Below, piece after piece: positions 27,773-35,816 of a stretch of DNA of 64,000 nt. The notes beneath the pieces were generated by a model that saw only the letters and a list, made by a program, of their open reading frames with translations, was not told the origin of the DNA and ran no database searches. The stretch is from positions 1-64,000 of the forward strand of contig JAISJO010000057.1 in NCBI GenBank assembly GCA_031261485.1, written 5' to 3'. Within the stretch, counting starts at the first letter, position 1. Each line of letters starts with the position of its first letter. This DNA is from Propionibacteriaceae bacterium. Its GTDB lineage: Bacteria; Actinomycetota; Actinomycetes; Propionibacteriales; Propionibacteriaceae. A program made the position numbers and the translations under genes.

Positions 27773-27970
27773 GTGCTCGCAGCAATTCTTACATTGCTCG
27801 TCGTTATGCTTGTCGCCGCCGCCATCGTTGTTGTGGCCTGGTTCGGGACGGGGGTGACCCAGACCTCACAGTCCAATCGCTTCGCCAAATTCTGCGAAAC
27901 CGTTTCCGACCATCTCAACGGAGATGCCGAGCCTGCCGCCCTCACCAACTTGCTTGAGGCGCGCCGCTGA
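27773..27970 (+). CDS. Small membrane protein, hypothetical
   Basis: This 65-aa protein has one strong N-terminal helix (AAILTLLVVMLVAAAIVVVA) and a soluble tail that ends NLLEARR. I chose GTG 27773 over ATG 27719, since the longer form puts a Cys-rich unlikely stretch before the helix and the GTG has a purine-rich AGAGG upstream. It lies between smc and ftsY. No family recognised. Confidence 0.55.
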   Translation: MLAAILTLLVVMLVAAAIVVVAWFGTGVTQTSQSNRFAKFCETVSDHLNGDAEPAALTNLLEARR

Positions 27971-28005
27971 GGCGGACTTGGCTCAGCGCCTGGCTGACGC
28001 TCGCG

Positions 28006-28011
28006 TAGGAT
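28006..28011 (+). promoter_or_regulatory. -10 box of ftsY (leaderless)
   Basis: TAGGAT lies 6 nt before the ftsY GTG; no RBS is present. Confidence 0.5.
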
Positions 28012-28017
28012 AGTCGC

Positions 28018-29187
28018 GTGGACATCATCTTCTGGTATATCTTCGCAGGCATTGTTGCATGCCTTGTGGCTGCGACTATTGTCATTCTCGTGTCGGGGCA
28101 CAAGCAACGTGGCCTCGAAGCTGGCGAAACTCGTGCCCTGGAATCCCCCGAGGGTGAGACCCCAGAAGAAGCCCAGGCCCAAGAAGAAGCAACCAGTGGG
28201 GAACCGATCCCCGAAGGTGCTTCTGCGCCGAGCCCCGCGATTACACCGAGTGTCGAGACCCCTGAAGCCCCACAATCGCGTCTGGCCCGTCTGCGTCGAC
28301 GCCTCGCTTCCTCCAATAACGCGCTCGCGCGCGGCCTGGCAACACTGCTTGCCTCAGACAAGGTGTCCGCGCAGACCTGGGATGACTTCGAAGCAGCTCT
28401 CATCTCCTCAGACTTGGGCGCGGGCCCGACGACCGAGTTGATCGCCAACCTGAAGAACCGCCTCTCCATTGATGGCGTGTCCGACCCCGTCCAAGCCCGT
28501 GACATCCTCAAAGAGGAACTGATCGCCTTAGTCGGCCCGGACATGGACCGTAGCGTCAATGTCACCGGAGCAGACGGCGAGCCTGCAGTCGTCCTCGTCG
28601 TCGGGGTCAACGGAACTGGGAAGACGACGACAGTGGGCAAGATCGCTCGTACCCTCGTGGCCGAAGGCAAGACTGTCCTCTTGGGGGCGGCTGACACATT
28701 CCGCGCTGCGGCCGCTGACCAGTTGACGACGTGGGGGGATCGCATCGGCGTACGCACAGTGCGTGGCCCCGAAGCCGCAGACCCTGCCTCGGTGGCTTTC
28801 GACGCCGTCAACACGGGCAAGACGGAGGGGATCGACGTGGTCCTCGTGGACACCGCAGGACGACTCCACAACAAAACCAACCTCATGGACGAACTCGGCA
28901 AGGTCAAGAGAGTCATCGAGAAGGTCGCACCCGTCACCGAGACTCTCCTCATTCTCGACGCCACCACAGGGCAGAACGGCCTTGTACAGGCGCGCGTCTT
29001 CTCCGACGTGGTTCAGATAACCGGCATCGTGCTGACCAAGTTGGACGGCTCAGCCAAAGGCGGCATCGTGGTCGCAGTTCAGCGGGAACTCGGAGTGCCC
29101 GTGAAATACATCGGGCTCGGCGAAGGTGCTGACGACCTCGCGCCCTTCGACGCGGAACAGTTCGTTGAAGGACTGTTGGGCCAGTGA
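28018..29187 (+). CDS. ftsY: Signal recognition particle receptor FtsY
   Basis: This 389-aa SRP receptor has an N-terminal membrane helix (IFWYIFAGIVACLVAATIVIL), an acidic A-domain (about 30-90), then the NG GTPase: G1 GVNGTGKTT at 196-204, DTAGRLHNK (G3), TKLDGSAKGG (G4 with the closing loop) and GLGEGADDLAPF. It docks ribosome-nascent-chain complexes at the membrane. The start is GTG 28018. It overlaps the acetyltransferase start as GTGA. Confidence 0.96.
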   Translation: MDIIFWYIFAGIVACLVAATIVILVSGHKQRGLEAGETRALESPEGETPEEAQAQEEATSGEPIPEGASAPSPAITPSVETPEAPQSRLARLRRRLASSNNALARGLATLLASDKVSAQTWDDFEAALISSDLGAGPTTELIANLKNRLSIDGVSDPVQARDILKEELIALVGPDMDRSVNVTGADGEPAVVLVVGVNGTGKTTTVGKIARTLVAEGKTVLLGAADTFRAAAADQLTTWGDRIGVRTVRGPEAADPASVAFDAVNTGKTEGIDVVLVDTAGRLHNKTNLMDELGKVKRVIEKVAPVTETLLILDATTGQNGLVQARVFSDVVQITGIVLTKLDGSAKGGIVVAVQRELGVPVKYIGLGEGADDLAPFDAEQFVEGLLGQ

Positions 29188-29723
29188 CCGGGAGCCGTGA
29201 CAAGTTGGCGAAAGCCGTCATCATACGGCCCGCCGAGGACCGGGACATCAAGCCCATGCAGGCCATCTTCAATCACGAAGTGGAACACACGTTGTCATCA
29301 TGGCGTTGGGCACCTCTGAACGATGAGGAATGGCAGGGTTGGTTCGAGGAGCACACGACCGATCCCTACGCCCTCCTCACCGCCGAAGTGGATGGTCAAG
29401 TCGCTGGATTCGCCGGGTACAGTTCGTTTCGCTCGCCTGCGGGGTACGACACAACAGTCGAGAACTCTGTGTACTTGAGTGAAGATTTCAGAGGAATGGG
29501 TCTGGGGCGTCGCTTGCTCAAAGAACTCATGAGTGTGGCTCGTGACAAGGATATTCACGCCATGATCGCCGCCATCACAGTGACAAACGAAAGGTCCATC
29601 CGTCTGCATCAGGGACTGGGCTTCGTGGAAGTTGGTCGCTTGCCCCAAGTCGGCGCCAAGTTCGACCGCTGGCTGGACCTGACCCTGCTCGAAGTGCTTC
29701 TCAACCACAATCCGCAGCCGTAG
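29184..29723 (+). CDS. GNAT acetyltransferase, phosphinothricin-acetyltransferase-like
   Basis: This 179-aa enzyme has the GNAT cofactor loop GMGLGRRLL, preceded by ENSVYLSEDFRG, and ends with RWLDLTLLE. These features match the Pat/MnaT group, whose members acetylate phosphinothricin, methionine sulfoximine or related amino acids. GTG 29184 overlaps the ftsY stop. A housekeeping amino-acid detoxifier is more likely than herbicide resistance. Confidence 0.8.
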   Translation: MTGSRDKLAKAVIIRPAEDRDIKPMQAIFNHEVEHTLSSWRWAPLNDEEWQGWFEEHTTDPYALLTAEVDGQVAGFAGYSSFRSPAGYDTTVENSVYLSEDFRGMGLGRRLLKELMSVARDKDIHAMIAAITVTNERSIRLHQGLGFVEVGRLPQVGAKFDRWLDLTLLEVLLNHNPQP

Positions 29724-29798
29724 AGTTCGCCTCAGTCCGCAACTTCGGACCAGGTGGGGCCCATCTTTGGCCTGTCGTGCCGTCATGCGGCCGCTGCC

Positions 29799-29826
29799 TG
29801 TCATTCTGCGCGAAGTCGCAGGATCC
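29799..29826. repeat. Dispersed palindromic repeat, copy 3 (single arm)
   Basis: One 28-bp arm with core CTGCGCGAAGTCGCAGGATC, nearly identical to the complement of the right arm at 20334-20361. No partner arm is seen nearby. Confidence 0.75.
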
Positions 29827-29850
29827 GCTTGGTCTTGTCGATTTTCCACA

Positions 29851-30009
29851 TCCCCGTCCTGCCTCGGCTAACCCCCACACATCCTCGGGCGGCCCGGTTT
29901 TAGGCGCACTAGATATTGCGCGGCCGTCCTCCGGTATGTGGGGTCCCCCGCGCCGGGCGCGGCGGGGTTGGGGAGTGACCTGTTTTGTCCGGCATCCTGT
30001 GTCTATGTC
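29851..30009. repeat. GC-rich ~155-bp repeat, copy 1
   Basis: This copy matches 32423-32582 over about 155 bp with few changes. Inside, CCCCACACATCCTCGGGCGG (from about 29873) is mirrored imperfectly by a segment ending GTATGTGGGG, and CCGCGCC/GGCGCGG forms a tight second hairpin near 29948-29963. Confidence 0.75.
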
Positions 30010-30044
30010 TTGTCGGGCTCGGACTGATGTCGTTCGGAGTGGTT

Positions 30045-30350
30045 CTAGGCGGCAATCAGATGTGGTGCCAGGGTCTCGCGTAATGCCTGGGCGAGGATGC
30101 CTTTCACATCAGTCTTCAGACTGGTCACGATGAGGTGTCTTCCTTCGGTGGAGACTGGGATGCCGTCGTCTGCTGCCCGGCGGCACAGCATCTCGTATTC
30201 CTCGTCGGTAAGCCGGACTGACAGGACCGTGCCCTTGTTTGGGCGGGTCACTTTCACATCAGCGGGCAGCGGGTCGTCTTCGTGGGCGATAGTGTGGGCT
30301 ACCTCGTCACGAATCAAGTCGTCAAGCGTTTGAGTCATAGTATCAATCAT
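30045..30350 (-). CDS. BrnA-like antitoxin (ribbon-helix-helix type)
   Basis: This 101-aa acidic-to-basic small protein has a segment VLSVRLTDEEYEMLCRRAAD typical of ribbon-helix-helix DNA-binding antitoxins. Its start (reading ATG at 30350) overlaps the stop of the toxin-like gene by 4 nt. It should bind and neutralise the upstream product and repress the shared promoter at 30647-30663. Toxin-first order is that of BrnTA systems. Confidence 0.65.
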   Translation of the reverse strand: MIDTMTQTLDDLIRDEVAHTIAHEDDPLPADVKVTRPNKGTVLSVRLTDEEYEMLCRRAADDGIPVSTEGRHLIVTSLKTDVKGILAQALRETLAPHLIAA

Positions 30351-30646
30351 CCTTCTTCATAGAGTCGCTGGTCCTTCTTGTTGGACTTCCAGGCGCTGGC
30401 CGCGAACAGAGAATCCTCGGCATGGACTGCGATCACAGTAATGAGAAAGCCAGCACTGTCCGACCATCCGATTAGCCGAAGACTCTTCCCGGACTTTGAG
30501 TTGTAGTCTGGGTCGATTAGGGCGGCGTTCTCATCTTCCCAGGCTTCAACAGCCCAGGGCACCGGAATGTCCGTGTCGCCAGGGTACCGCTGTGAGCGGT
30601 TGTCCGCGTGACCTGTCAATCTCGACCAGTCCGGCGCCTCCATCAT
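30347..30646 (-). CDS. BrnT-like toxin candidate
   Basis: This 99-aa protein ends with a strand-helix pattern like BrnT ribonuclease toxins: SLRLIGWSDSAGFLITVIAV, then FAASAWKSNKKDQRLYEEG, where BrnT has a similar Arg/Lys-rich helix ending in Tyr-Glu-Glu. The N-terminal third is unlike BrnT. ATG 30646 directly abuts a 17-bp palindrome that contains a -10 box, so the gene looks leaderless and self-regulated. Toxicity is inferred from context. Confidence 0.6.
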   Translation of the reverse strand: MMEAPDWSRLTGHADNRSQRYPGDTDIPVPWAVEAWEDENAALIDPDYNSKSGKSLRLIGWSDSAGFLITVIAVHAEDSLFAASAWKSNKKDQRLYEEG

Positions 30647-30663
30647 GTAGTAGATTCTACTAC
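30647..30663 (-). promoter_or_regulatory. Palindromic operator over the toxin-antitoxin promoter
   Basis: GTAGTAGATTCTACTAC is a perfect 8-bp palindrome around a central T. On the minus strand TAGAAT (30654-30659) is a -10 box 7 nt before the toxin ATG, so a bound antitoxin would block the promoter itself. Confidence 0.65.
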
Positions 30664-30813
30664 GACAATCTCCGAAAGGACAACCTCTCTAGACCGGAAT
30701 GAGCGCACTGTGCAAGCGAGGTCATGAGACTTTGTGCGCGAATGCATATGAGATGTGCCCTTGCCCATTGACTGATGTTGGCTGTGTCAATGCTGACCCA
30801 CAACGCGCGAGAC

Positions 30814-31767
30814 TCAGGTCAGGTCTCCGGTTGGGGTGAATCGTGCGATGACCGCATCACTGGCGCGGTGGGTGGTGGGGAAGTCTCCGTCGGTCGAGTC
30901 GGTGTATCCGGCTGTGATGATGTCGCCGTTGTCTGCGAGTGTCACAGAATTGAAGGAGTCGTCATCGAAGGAGTCGTCGCTGTTCCCGCCGTAGGTGTGG
31001 GCCCAGATGAGGTTGCCGGTTAGGGTGAATCGTGCGATGACCGCATCCCCATTGTCGTCTCCGTGGGTGGTGGGGAAGTCTCCGTCTGTTGAGAAGGTGT
31101 CTCCGACTGTGATGATGTCGCCGTTGCCTGCGACTGCCACAGACGAGAAGGAGTCCCAGGAGTTGCCGCCGTGGGTGTGGGCCCAGAGGAGGTCGCCGGT
31201 TGGCGTGAATCGTGCGATGACCGCATCCCCGGGGCCGTGGGTGGTGGGGAGGTCTCCGTCGGTTGAGCGGGTGTATCCGACTGTGATGATGTCGCCGTTG
31301 TCTGCGACTGTCACAGAGAAGAACAAGTCGTCGTGGTTGCCGCCGTAGGTGTGGGCCCAGATGAGGTCGCCGGTTGGCGTGAATCTTGCGATGACCGCAT
31401 CGTTGTCGCTGTGGGTGGTGGGGAAGTCTCCGTCTGTTGACCAGGTATCTCCGACTGTAATGATGTCGCCGTTGTCTGCGACTGTCACAGACCTGAAGTA
31501 GTCCAAGTCGTTGCCGCCTAGGGTGTGGACGAAGAGAGCAGGCAGTGGCGTTTGGCTTGCCGTGGTCGAGACTTCGCTGCTGTTGGTGGGGGTCGAAAGG
31601 TCGGACAAACCGCTCTCGGGGGGAGTGGCTAGTTCATCATCAGAGCATGCCACAAGCCCGAGCAAGGCAGCGACACAACTGATGATGACGATTGAGTGTT
31701 TGTAGTTTGGTCTCTTCTCCGATATTGCGGCGGCTTGCGCTGCACTGAGGTTGGTCAGGGTAGGCAT
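30814..31767 (-). CDS. Lipoprotein with SBBP-type beta-propeller repeats
   Basis: This 317-aa protein has an N-terminal hydrophobic stretch (HSIVIISCVAALLGLVACSD) ending in a lipobox LVAC, so it is probably a membrane-anchored outside protein. After a Ser/Thr-rich linker there are four full repeats of about 50 residues and the start of a fifth, with the recurring elements TVADNGDIITVG, STDGDFPTTH and AVIARFTPTGDL. Such repeats form beta-propeller blades. The last copy stops right after GDL, in mid-blade, which suggests a trimmed 3' end. RBS GAGGGA precedes the ATG. Confidence 0.75.
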   Translation of the reverse strand: MPTLTNLSAAQAAAISEKRPNYKHSIVIISCVAALLGLVACSDDELATPPESGLSDLSTPTNSSEVSTTASQTPLPALFVHTLGGNDLDYFRSVTVADNGDIITVGDTWSTDGDFPTTHSDNDAVIARFTPTGDLIWAHTYGGNHDDLFFSVTVADNGDIITVGYTRSTDGDLPTTHGPGDAVIARFTPTGDLLWAHTHGGNSWDSFSSVAVAGNGDIITVGDTFSTDGDFPTTHGDDNGDAVIARFTLTGNLIWAHTYGGNSDDSFDDDSFNSVTLADNGDIITAGYTDSTDGDFPTTHRASDAVIARFTPTGDLT

Positions 31768-31892
31768 TGGTGTCCCTCTCGGTTGGGGCGCATCTAGGAG
31801 GTAGATGCCTGGGTCGCCACAGACTCAGTCTCCCCTAGAAACAAAGGTAGTGGGGGGATTGCGTTACTGCAAATCACACCGCTTTGCCGCAG

Positions 31893-32167
31893 ATGACCGA
31901 CGAGTGTCTGACGATGTCGACACTCCAGTCCCTTTCTTCACATGTCACGCTGACCAGGCCAATTTCGCTCATCCAGTTCCGACTTTGGCCTATTCCGAAG
32001 GCATTGGGGGCGTACAAACGGAGTGGGATCAAAGATGGCCCATTCTCCACGCTGAAATGGGCGTACTTTGGGCCAACTCCGTTCACTAGCCCGAGAATCG
32101 CACAGGCTAGGCCAGAGTTGGCCTCAGGGAAGCAGTGAGTCACTGATATCAGCAATCCAGTCCCGCG
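31893..32167 (+). repeat. Structured ~230-275-bp repeat, copy A (diverged)
   Basis: This is the oldest-looking of three copies. The arms ACGGAGT (32018-32024), TGGCCCA (32036-32042) and TGGGCCAACTCCGT (32069-32082) form a 14-bp stem with an 11-nt bulge. They are unchanged although the 26-nt loop differs almost completely from copies B and C. An outer pair GACTTTGGCC/GGCCAGAGTT (31981-31990, 32110-32119) flanks it. Confidence 0.7.
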
Positions 32168-32254
32168 CGCCAGATGTCGACTGGTCGTGTCTGCTTGATC
32201 AACGATCTCCTCCGCATTACCCATCCATAAACGTGCCTAATCGGTGCCTTTCTA

Positions 32255-32354
32255 CCGTTTGAGGATGGGTAGTGTCGCCAAAATCGCCTGTGGGACGACA
32301 TTTCCCATTCGCAACCGTCGCGGAGCGGTCCGGAGAGTCCGTTTGAGGATGGGT
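32255..32354. repeat. Two 16-bp direct repeats
   Basis: CCGTTTGAGGATGGGT occurs at 32255-32270 and 32339-32354, 84 bp apart. An imperfect reversed copy (ACCCATCC...AAACG) lies just upstream near 32218. Nothing coding is supported here. Confidence 0.6.
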
Positions 32355-32422
32355 TATGTGTGGAGTCGAAGTGGCGGATCACTTTCGCACAATCGCGGGA
32401 TGCGGTACCTATTCGTGGTGTC

Positions 32423-32582
32423 TCCCCGCCCTCCCTCGGCTAACCCCCACACATCCTCGGGCGGCCCGGCTTTGGGCGTGTTGCACATTGCGCGGCCGTC
32501 CTCCGGTATGTGGGGACCCCCCGCGCCGGGCGCGGCGGGGTTGGGGAGTGACCCGTTTTGTCCGACATCCTGTCTTCATGTC
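32423..32582. repeat. GC-rich ~155-bp repeat, copy 2
   Basis: Second copy of the element at 29851-30009, same orientation, here directly followed by structured repeat copy B. It has the same two internal hairpins. Confidence 0.75.
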
Positions 32583-32595
32583 GCGTTGCGCGCAC

Positions 32596-32868
32596 ATGAT
32601 GGACGAGTGTCTGGTGGTGCCGACAACCCAGTCTCGTGCGTCAAGTACCACGGCCCGCAAGCCAATGTCGCTCCGCAGGTTCCAACTTTGGCCTAGTCCG
32701 AGGGTATTGGGGTGTGTGAACGGAGTGGGATCGAAGATGGCCCATTGTCGGCCTCGGATCGGACGTGCATTGGGCCAACTCCGTGAGGGGTCCCTGGAAT
32801 CGTGCGGGTTGGGCCAAAGTTCGCCGAGGTGGCGTCGATTACTGATGTCGTGAATCCAGTCCCCTGCG
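32596..32868 (+). repeat. Structured repeat, copy B
   Basis: Its arms are ACGGAGT (32720-32726), TGGCCCA (32738-32744) and TGGGCCAACTCCGT (32771-32784), with the outer pair AACTTTGGCC (32684-32693) and GGCCAAAGTT (32812-32821). It is nearly identical to copy C over about 230 bp and arranged head to tail with it. Confidence 0.8.
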
Positions 32869-33102
32869 TCAAGTACCACCATGAGCAGGCCAATGTCGCT
32901 CACCTGGTTCCAACTTTGGCCTATGTCGACGGTGTTTTGGGGTGTGTGAACGGAGTGGGATCGAAGATGGCCCATTGTCGGCCTCGGATCGGACGTACAT
33001 TGGGCCAACTCCGTCAGGGGTCCCTGGAATCGTGCGGGTTGGGCCAAAGTTCGCCGAGGTGGCGTCGATTACTGATGTCGTCAATCCAGTCCCCCTGCGT
33101 CA
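32869..33102 (+). repeat. Structured repeat, copy C
   Basis: Its inner stem arms are at 32950-32956, 32968-32974 and 33001-33014; the outer pair is at 32912-32921 and 33042-33051. It follows copy B with a period of 228 bp. No open frame is preserved across all three copies, which argues against coding. Confidence 0.8.
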
Positions 33103-33156
33103 CGTGTTCCGCTCCGCAGGCCGCGCCCGGTGTCGGGGGACCCCCAAACACCGGAC

Positions 33157-33318
33157 GACCGATTGAGTCGAGGAACGAAGCTCGCTTCGATTCCGAGGCG
33201 ATTGAAGGTCGTTGAAGGCGGTATGGCCGCTGAGCACGACCGATTGAGTCGAGGAATGAAGTTTGCTTCGGTTCTGAGGCGATTGAAGGTCGTTGAAGGC
33301 GGCAAAGCCGCCGAACAT
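33157..33318 (+). ncRNA. 81-bp tandem repeat with two conserved hairpins
   Basis: Two copies (33157-33237, 33238-33318) differ at 11 positions. Hairpin 1 (33172-33194 and 33253-33275) has 9 pairs with one bulged base; hairpin 2 (33217-33231 and 33298-33312) has 6 pairs. Four differences lie in stems and all four exchange G-C for G-U; five lie in loops or the bulge; two lie outside. The G-U pairs only form in plus-strand RNA, so a transcript from the plus strand is implied. Confidence 0.5.
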
Positions 33319-33508
33319 GACGCCCCTCGACGCAAGTTGCACGATGGTACAAAAGTCAGCGTCAGAGGATTTTGGGGGTGACACCGAGGCAGGCCGGTTC
33401 CACGACACGGCATTGTGGTCAAGCGATGTGGCGGGCAGTGATAGCTCCGAGGCAGGCCGATTTCCCCGTTGCCGAGATTCTCAAGGACGTGGGACGAACA
33501 GACTCCGA
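33319..33508. other. Spacer before rpe
   Basis: No gene is supported. A 13-bp direct repeat CCGAGGCAGGCCG occurs at 33384-33396 and 33447-33459. Confidence 0.5.
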
Positions 33509-33514
33509 TAGGCT
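33509..33514 (+). promoter_or_regulatory. -10 box of rpe (leaderless)
   Basis: TAGGCT lies 6 nt before GTG 33521. It marks the right end of the islet. Confidence 0.5.
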
Positions 33515-33520
33515 TGAGGG

Positions 33521-34189
33521 GTGAGAATTACACCTAGTATCCTCAACGCTGATTTTGCCCGTTTGGGGGAGGAGATCGCGCGCATCCCGTCTGCCGACGC
33601 CATCCATATTGACGTCATGGACGATCATTTTGTTCCTAACCTGACTCTCGGGTTGCCTGTGGTGGAGTCTTTGCGTCGGGCGACGACGACGATGTTGGAC
33701 ATTCATCTTATGATTGAGGACCCTGACCGTTGGGCGCCAGGGTATGCCGAGGTGGGTGCGGAGTCGGTGACTTTCCATGTGGAGGCGGCTCATGCGCCTG
33801 TGCGGTTGGCGCGGGAATTGCGTCGGCTCGGGGCGCGGGCGGGCGTGGCTCTGAATCCGGCGACTCCAGTATCGGCTGTGGAGAACCTTGTCAGGAATGT
33901 GGACATGGTGCTCATCATGAGTGTGGAGCCGGGGTTTGGTGGGCAGAAGTTTCTCGACCTTGTGCTGCCCAAGGTCGCCGCGGTGCGGAAGATGATTGGT
34001 GACGCGGACATCTGGTTGCAGATGGATGGCGGGGTGTCCTTGGAGACCATTGAGCGGTGCGCCGAGGCTGGGGCAGACACTTTCGTTGCTGGGTCGGCCG
34101 TGTTCCGCGCTGAGGACCCTGACCGGATGGTACAGGCGCTCAAACATTCAGCAATGAACGCAGCCAATGCGAAGGGAACTGTGGCATGA
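33521..34189 (+). CDS. rpe: Ribulose-phosphate 3-epimerase
   Basis: This 222-aa TIM-barrel enzyme interconverts ribulose-5-P and xylulose-5-P in the pentose phosphate path. Motifs are [14 protein letters not shown], the metal-binding [23 protein letters not shown], and [12 protein letters not shown]; the phosphate loop is QMDGGVS followed by AGSAVF. GTG 33521 is set by the -10 box. It overlaps thrC by 4 nt. Confidence 0.96.
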   Translation: MRITPSILNADFARLGEEIARIPSADAIHIDVMDDHFVPNLTLGLPVVESLRRATTTMLDIHLMIEDPDRWAPGYAEVGAESVTFHVEAAHAPVRLARELRRLGARAGVALNPATPVSAVENLVRNVDMVLIMSVEPGFGGQKFLDLVLPKVAAVRKMIGDADIWLQMDGGVSLETIERCAEAGADTFVAGSAVFRAEDPDRMVQALKHSAMNAANAKGTVA

Positions 34190-35643
34190 GGTACATGTCA
34201 ACGCGCGGCTATGGTGCGCGCGACCCCCTAGGGTTCACGGACATCCTCTTGGAAGGGCTCGCTCCCGATGGCGGCCTGTACGTTCCGGAGGATTATCCCT
34301 CCTTGTCTCACGATAATCTGCGGGAACTGCGCGCGACCCTGACCACCCACGGATATGCGGCCTTCGCAGCAGAAGTCCTTGGTTTGTTCATCGACGACGT
34401 CTCGACGGGAGACTTGCTGGCTATGTGTGAGCGGGCGTACACAGCGGCCAAGTTCGGCACAGATGACATTGCTCCTGTGAGCCAGTTGGAGCCCGGCTTG
34501 TGGCTCGCTCATCTGTCCGAAGGTCCGACAGCCGCCTTCAAAGACATGGCGATGCAGCTTCTTGCGCAGTTCTTCGACCATGAACTGACCAAAAGAGACC
34601 AGCGACTCACCATCGTGGGCGCGACCTCGGGGGACACCGGTTCGGCGGCCGAATACGCCATGCTCGACACTGACAGGGTGAAGGTCTTCATGCTCTCGCC
34701 GTTGGACCGCATGAGCCCCTTCCAGCGCGGACAGATGTACGGCATTGACGACCCGCGTGTGGTGAATATCGTTGTCCCGGGCACTTTCGACGACTGTCAG
34801 GACTTGGTCAAGCAGGTCAATGCCGACGCCGAGTTCAAGGACGAATACTCCATTGGTGCGGTCAACTCCATCAATTGGGCGCGCATCGTCGCTCAAGTTG
34901 TGTATTACCTGGCGAGTTGGATTCGGGTGTCGGAGGCGACTGGGTCTGACCAGGTCTCGTTCACTGTCCCCTCGGGCAATTTCGGCAATATTCTGGCTGG
35001 ACACGTTTCACGCATGATGGGCGCGCCTATCCTCGATCTGGTGTGTGCGACGAATGAGAACAATGTCTTGGCTGAGTTCTTCGACACGGGTGTTTATCGT
35101 GTGCGCTCGTCTGAGCAGACTTACGCCACATCGAGCCCCAGCATGGACATCTCCAAGGCGTCCAACTTCGAGCGCTTCTTCTTCGATTTGACCGGGCGAA
35201 ACGCTGGCGAGGTACGCCGACTGTTTGGAGAGCAGCTACCTCGCACAGGAGTCATCGACATCCGCCAGGAACCCTATGCTGACGGCTGCGCGCAGGTGTA
35301 TGGGTTCCGCGCCGGTACTTCGACGCACGCCGACCGTGTGGCCACCATCGCGCGAGTCTGGGGCGCGGATGGGTACCTCATCGACCCGCACACTGCCGAC
35401 GCCGTGAAAGTGGCAACAGACCGGATGCGCCAGACGGCACAGGAGCAGCAGAAGTCCGCAGTGCCCATGATTGTCACCGAGACGGCTTTGCCCATCAAGT
35501 TCGCAGCCACGATACGTGAAGCGATTGGGCACGAACCCGACATGCCCGAGCGTTTCGTTCATGTCATGGACGCACCGCAGCACACCGTCACACTCGGTGG
35601 GGGAGTCGACCAACTCAAGGACATCATCTCTGCTCGGGCATGA
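34186..35643 (+). CDS. thrC: Threonine synthase
   Basis: This 485-aa PLP enzyme makes threonine from O-phosphohomoserine. The longer, E. coli-like class is shown by the N-terminus [34 protein letters not shown]; the PLP lysine lies in [12 protein letters not shown] and the phosphate loop in [17 protein letters not shown] 34186 overlaps the rpe stop. No hom or thrB lies nearby. Confidence 0.95.
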   Translation: MRYMSTRGYGARDPLGFTDILLEGLAPDGGLYVPEDYPSLSHDNLRELRATLTTHGYAAFAAEVLGLFIDDVSTGDLLAMCERAYTAAKFGTDDIAPVSQLEPGLWLAHLSEGPTAAFKDMAMQLLAQFFDHELTKRDQRLTIVGATSGDTGSAAEYAMLDTDRVKVFMLSPLDRMSPFQRGQMYGIDDPRVVNIVVPGTFDDCQDLVKQVNADAEFKDEYSIGAVNSINWARIVAQVVYYLASWIRVSEATGSDQVSFTVPSGNFGNILAGHVSRMMGAPILDLVCATNENNVLAEFFDTGVYRVRSSEQTYATSSPSMDISKASNFERFFFDLTGRNAGEVRRLFGEQLPRTGVIDIRQEPYADGCAQVYGFRAGTSTHADRVATIARVWGADGYLIDPHTADAVKVATDRMRQTAQEQQKSAVPMIVTETALPIKFAATIREAIGHEPDMPERFVHVMDAPQHTVTLGGGVDQLKDIISARA

Positions 35644-35705
35644 GGTCTGCCGTGCAGGTCAGACGGATGCCTGTGGGACAACACTGATACTTGGCCAAGC
35701 CGTAT

Positions 35706-35732
35706 GGATTCTGCGACTTCGCGCAGAATGAC
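35706..35732. repeat. Dispersed palindromic repeat, copy 4 (single arm)
   Basis: GGATTCTGCGACTTCGCGCA and the next bases match the right arm at 20334-20361 almost exactly. It lies between the convergent thrC and rhaB genes. Confidence 0.75.
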
Positions 35733-35738
35733 CGTGTG

Positions 35739-35768
35739 GCCTGGGGCGCGATTCGCTGGGCCCCAGGC
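35739..35768. terminator. Hairpin between convergent thrC and rhaB
   Basis: GCCTGGGGC (35739-35747) pairs perfectly with GCCCCAGGC (35760-35768) around a 12-nt loop. No T-run follows on either strand; it could end transcription from both sides. Confidence 0.5.
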
Positions 35769-35816
35769 GCAAGAAGGGTATCGGATTCAGTAAGTAAACC
35801 GTTGCCTGTTTGTTCT

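Larger units (their letters stand above)
29724..30044. other. Gene-free left edge of the accessory islet
   Basis: These 321 bp between the acetyltransferase and the toxin-antitoxin pair hold no supported gene. They carry one half-copy of the 28-bp palindromic repeat and one copy of a 155-160-bp GC-rich repeat, listed separately. Confidence 0.7.

Noticed and set aside
29184-29723. Herbicide-resistance gene (bar/pat)
   Set aside because: The GNAT group also contains common housekeeping acetyltransferases; coupling to ftsY fits those.
32409-33047. 212-aa minus-strand frame through repeats B and C
   Set aside because: The frame is not kept in copy A, repeat spacing changes frame, and the conserved sites fit stem pairing better than codons.
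32423-33102. CRISPR array
   Set aside because: Units of about 230 bp with near-identical full length are not short repeats with unique spacers, and no cas gene is present.
33130-33381. 83-aa plus-strand frame with a repeated peptide over the 81-bp tandem
   Set aside because: The 81-bp period keeps any frame open. Several changes alter amino acids while all keep the hairpins, so RNA structure explains the pattern better.
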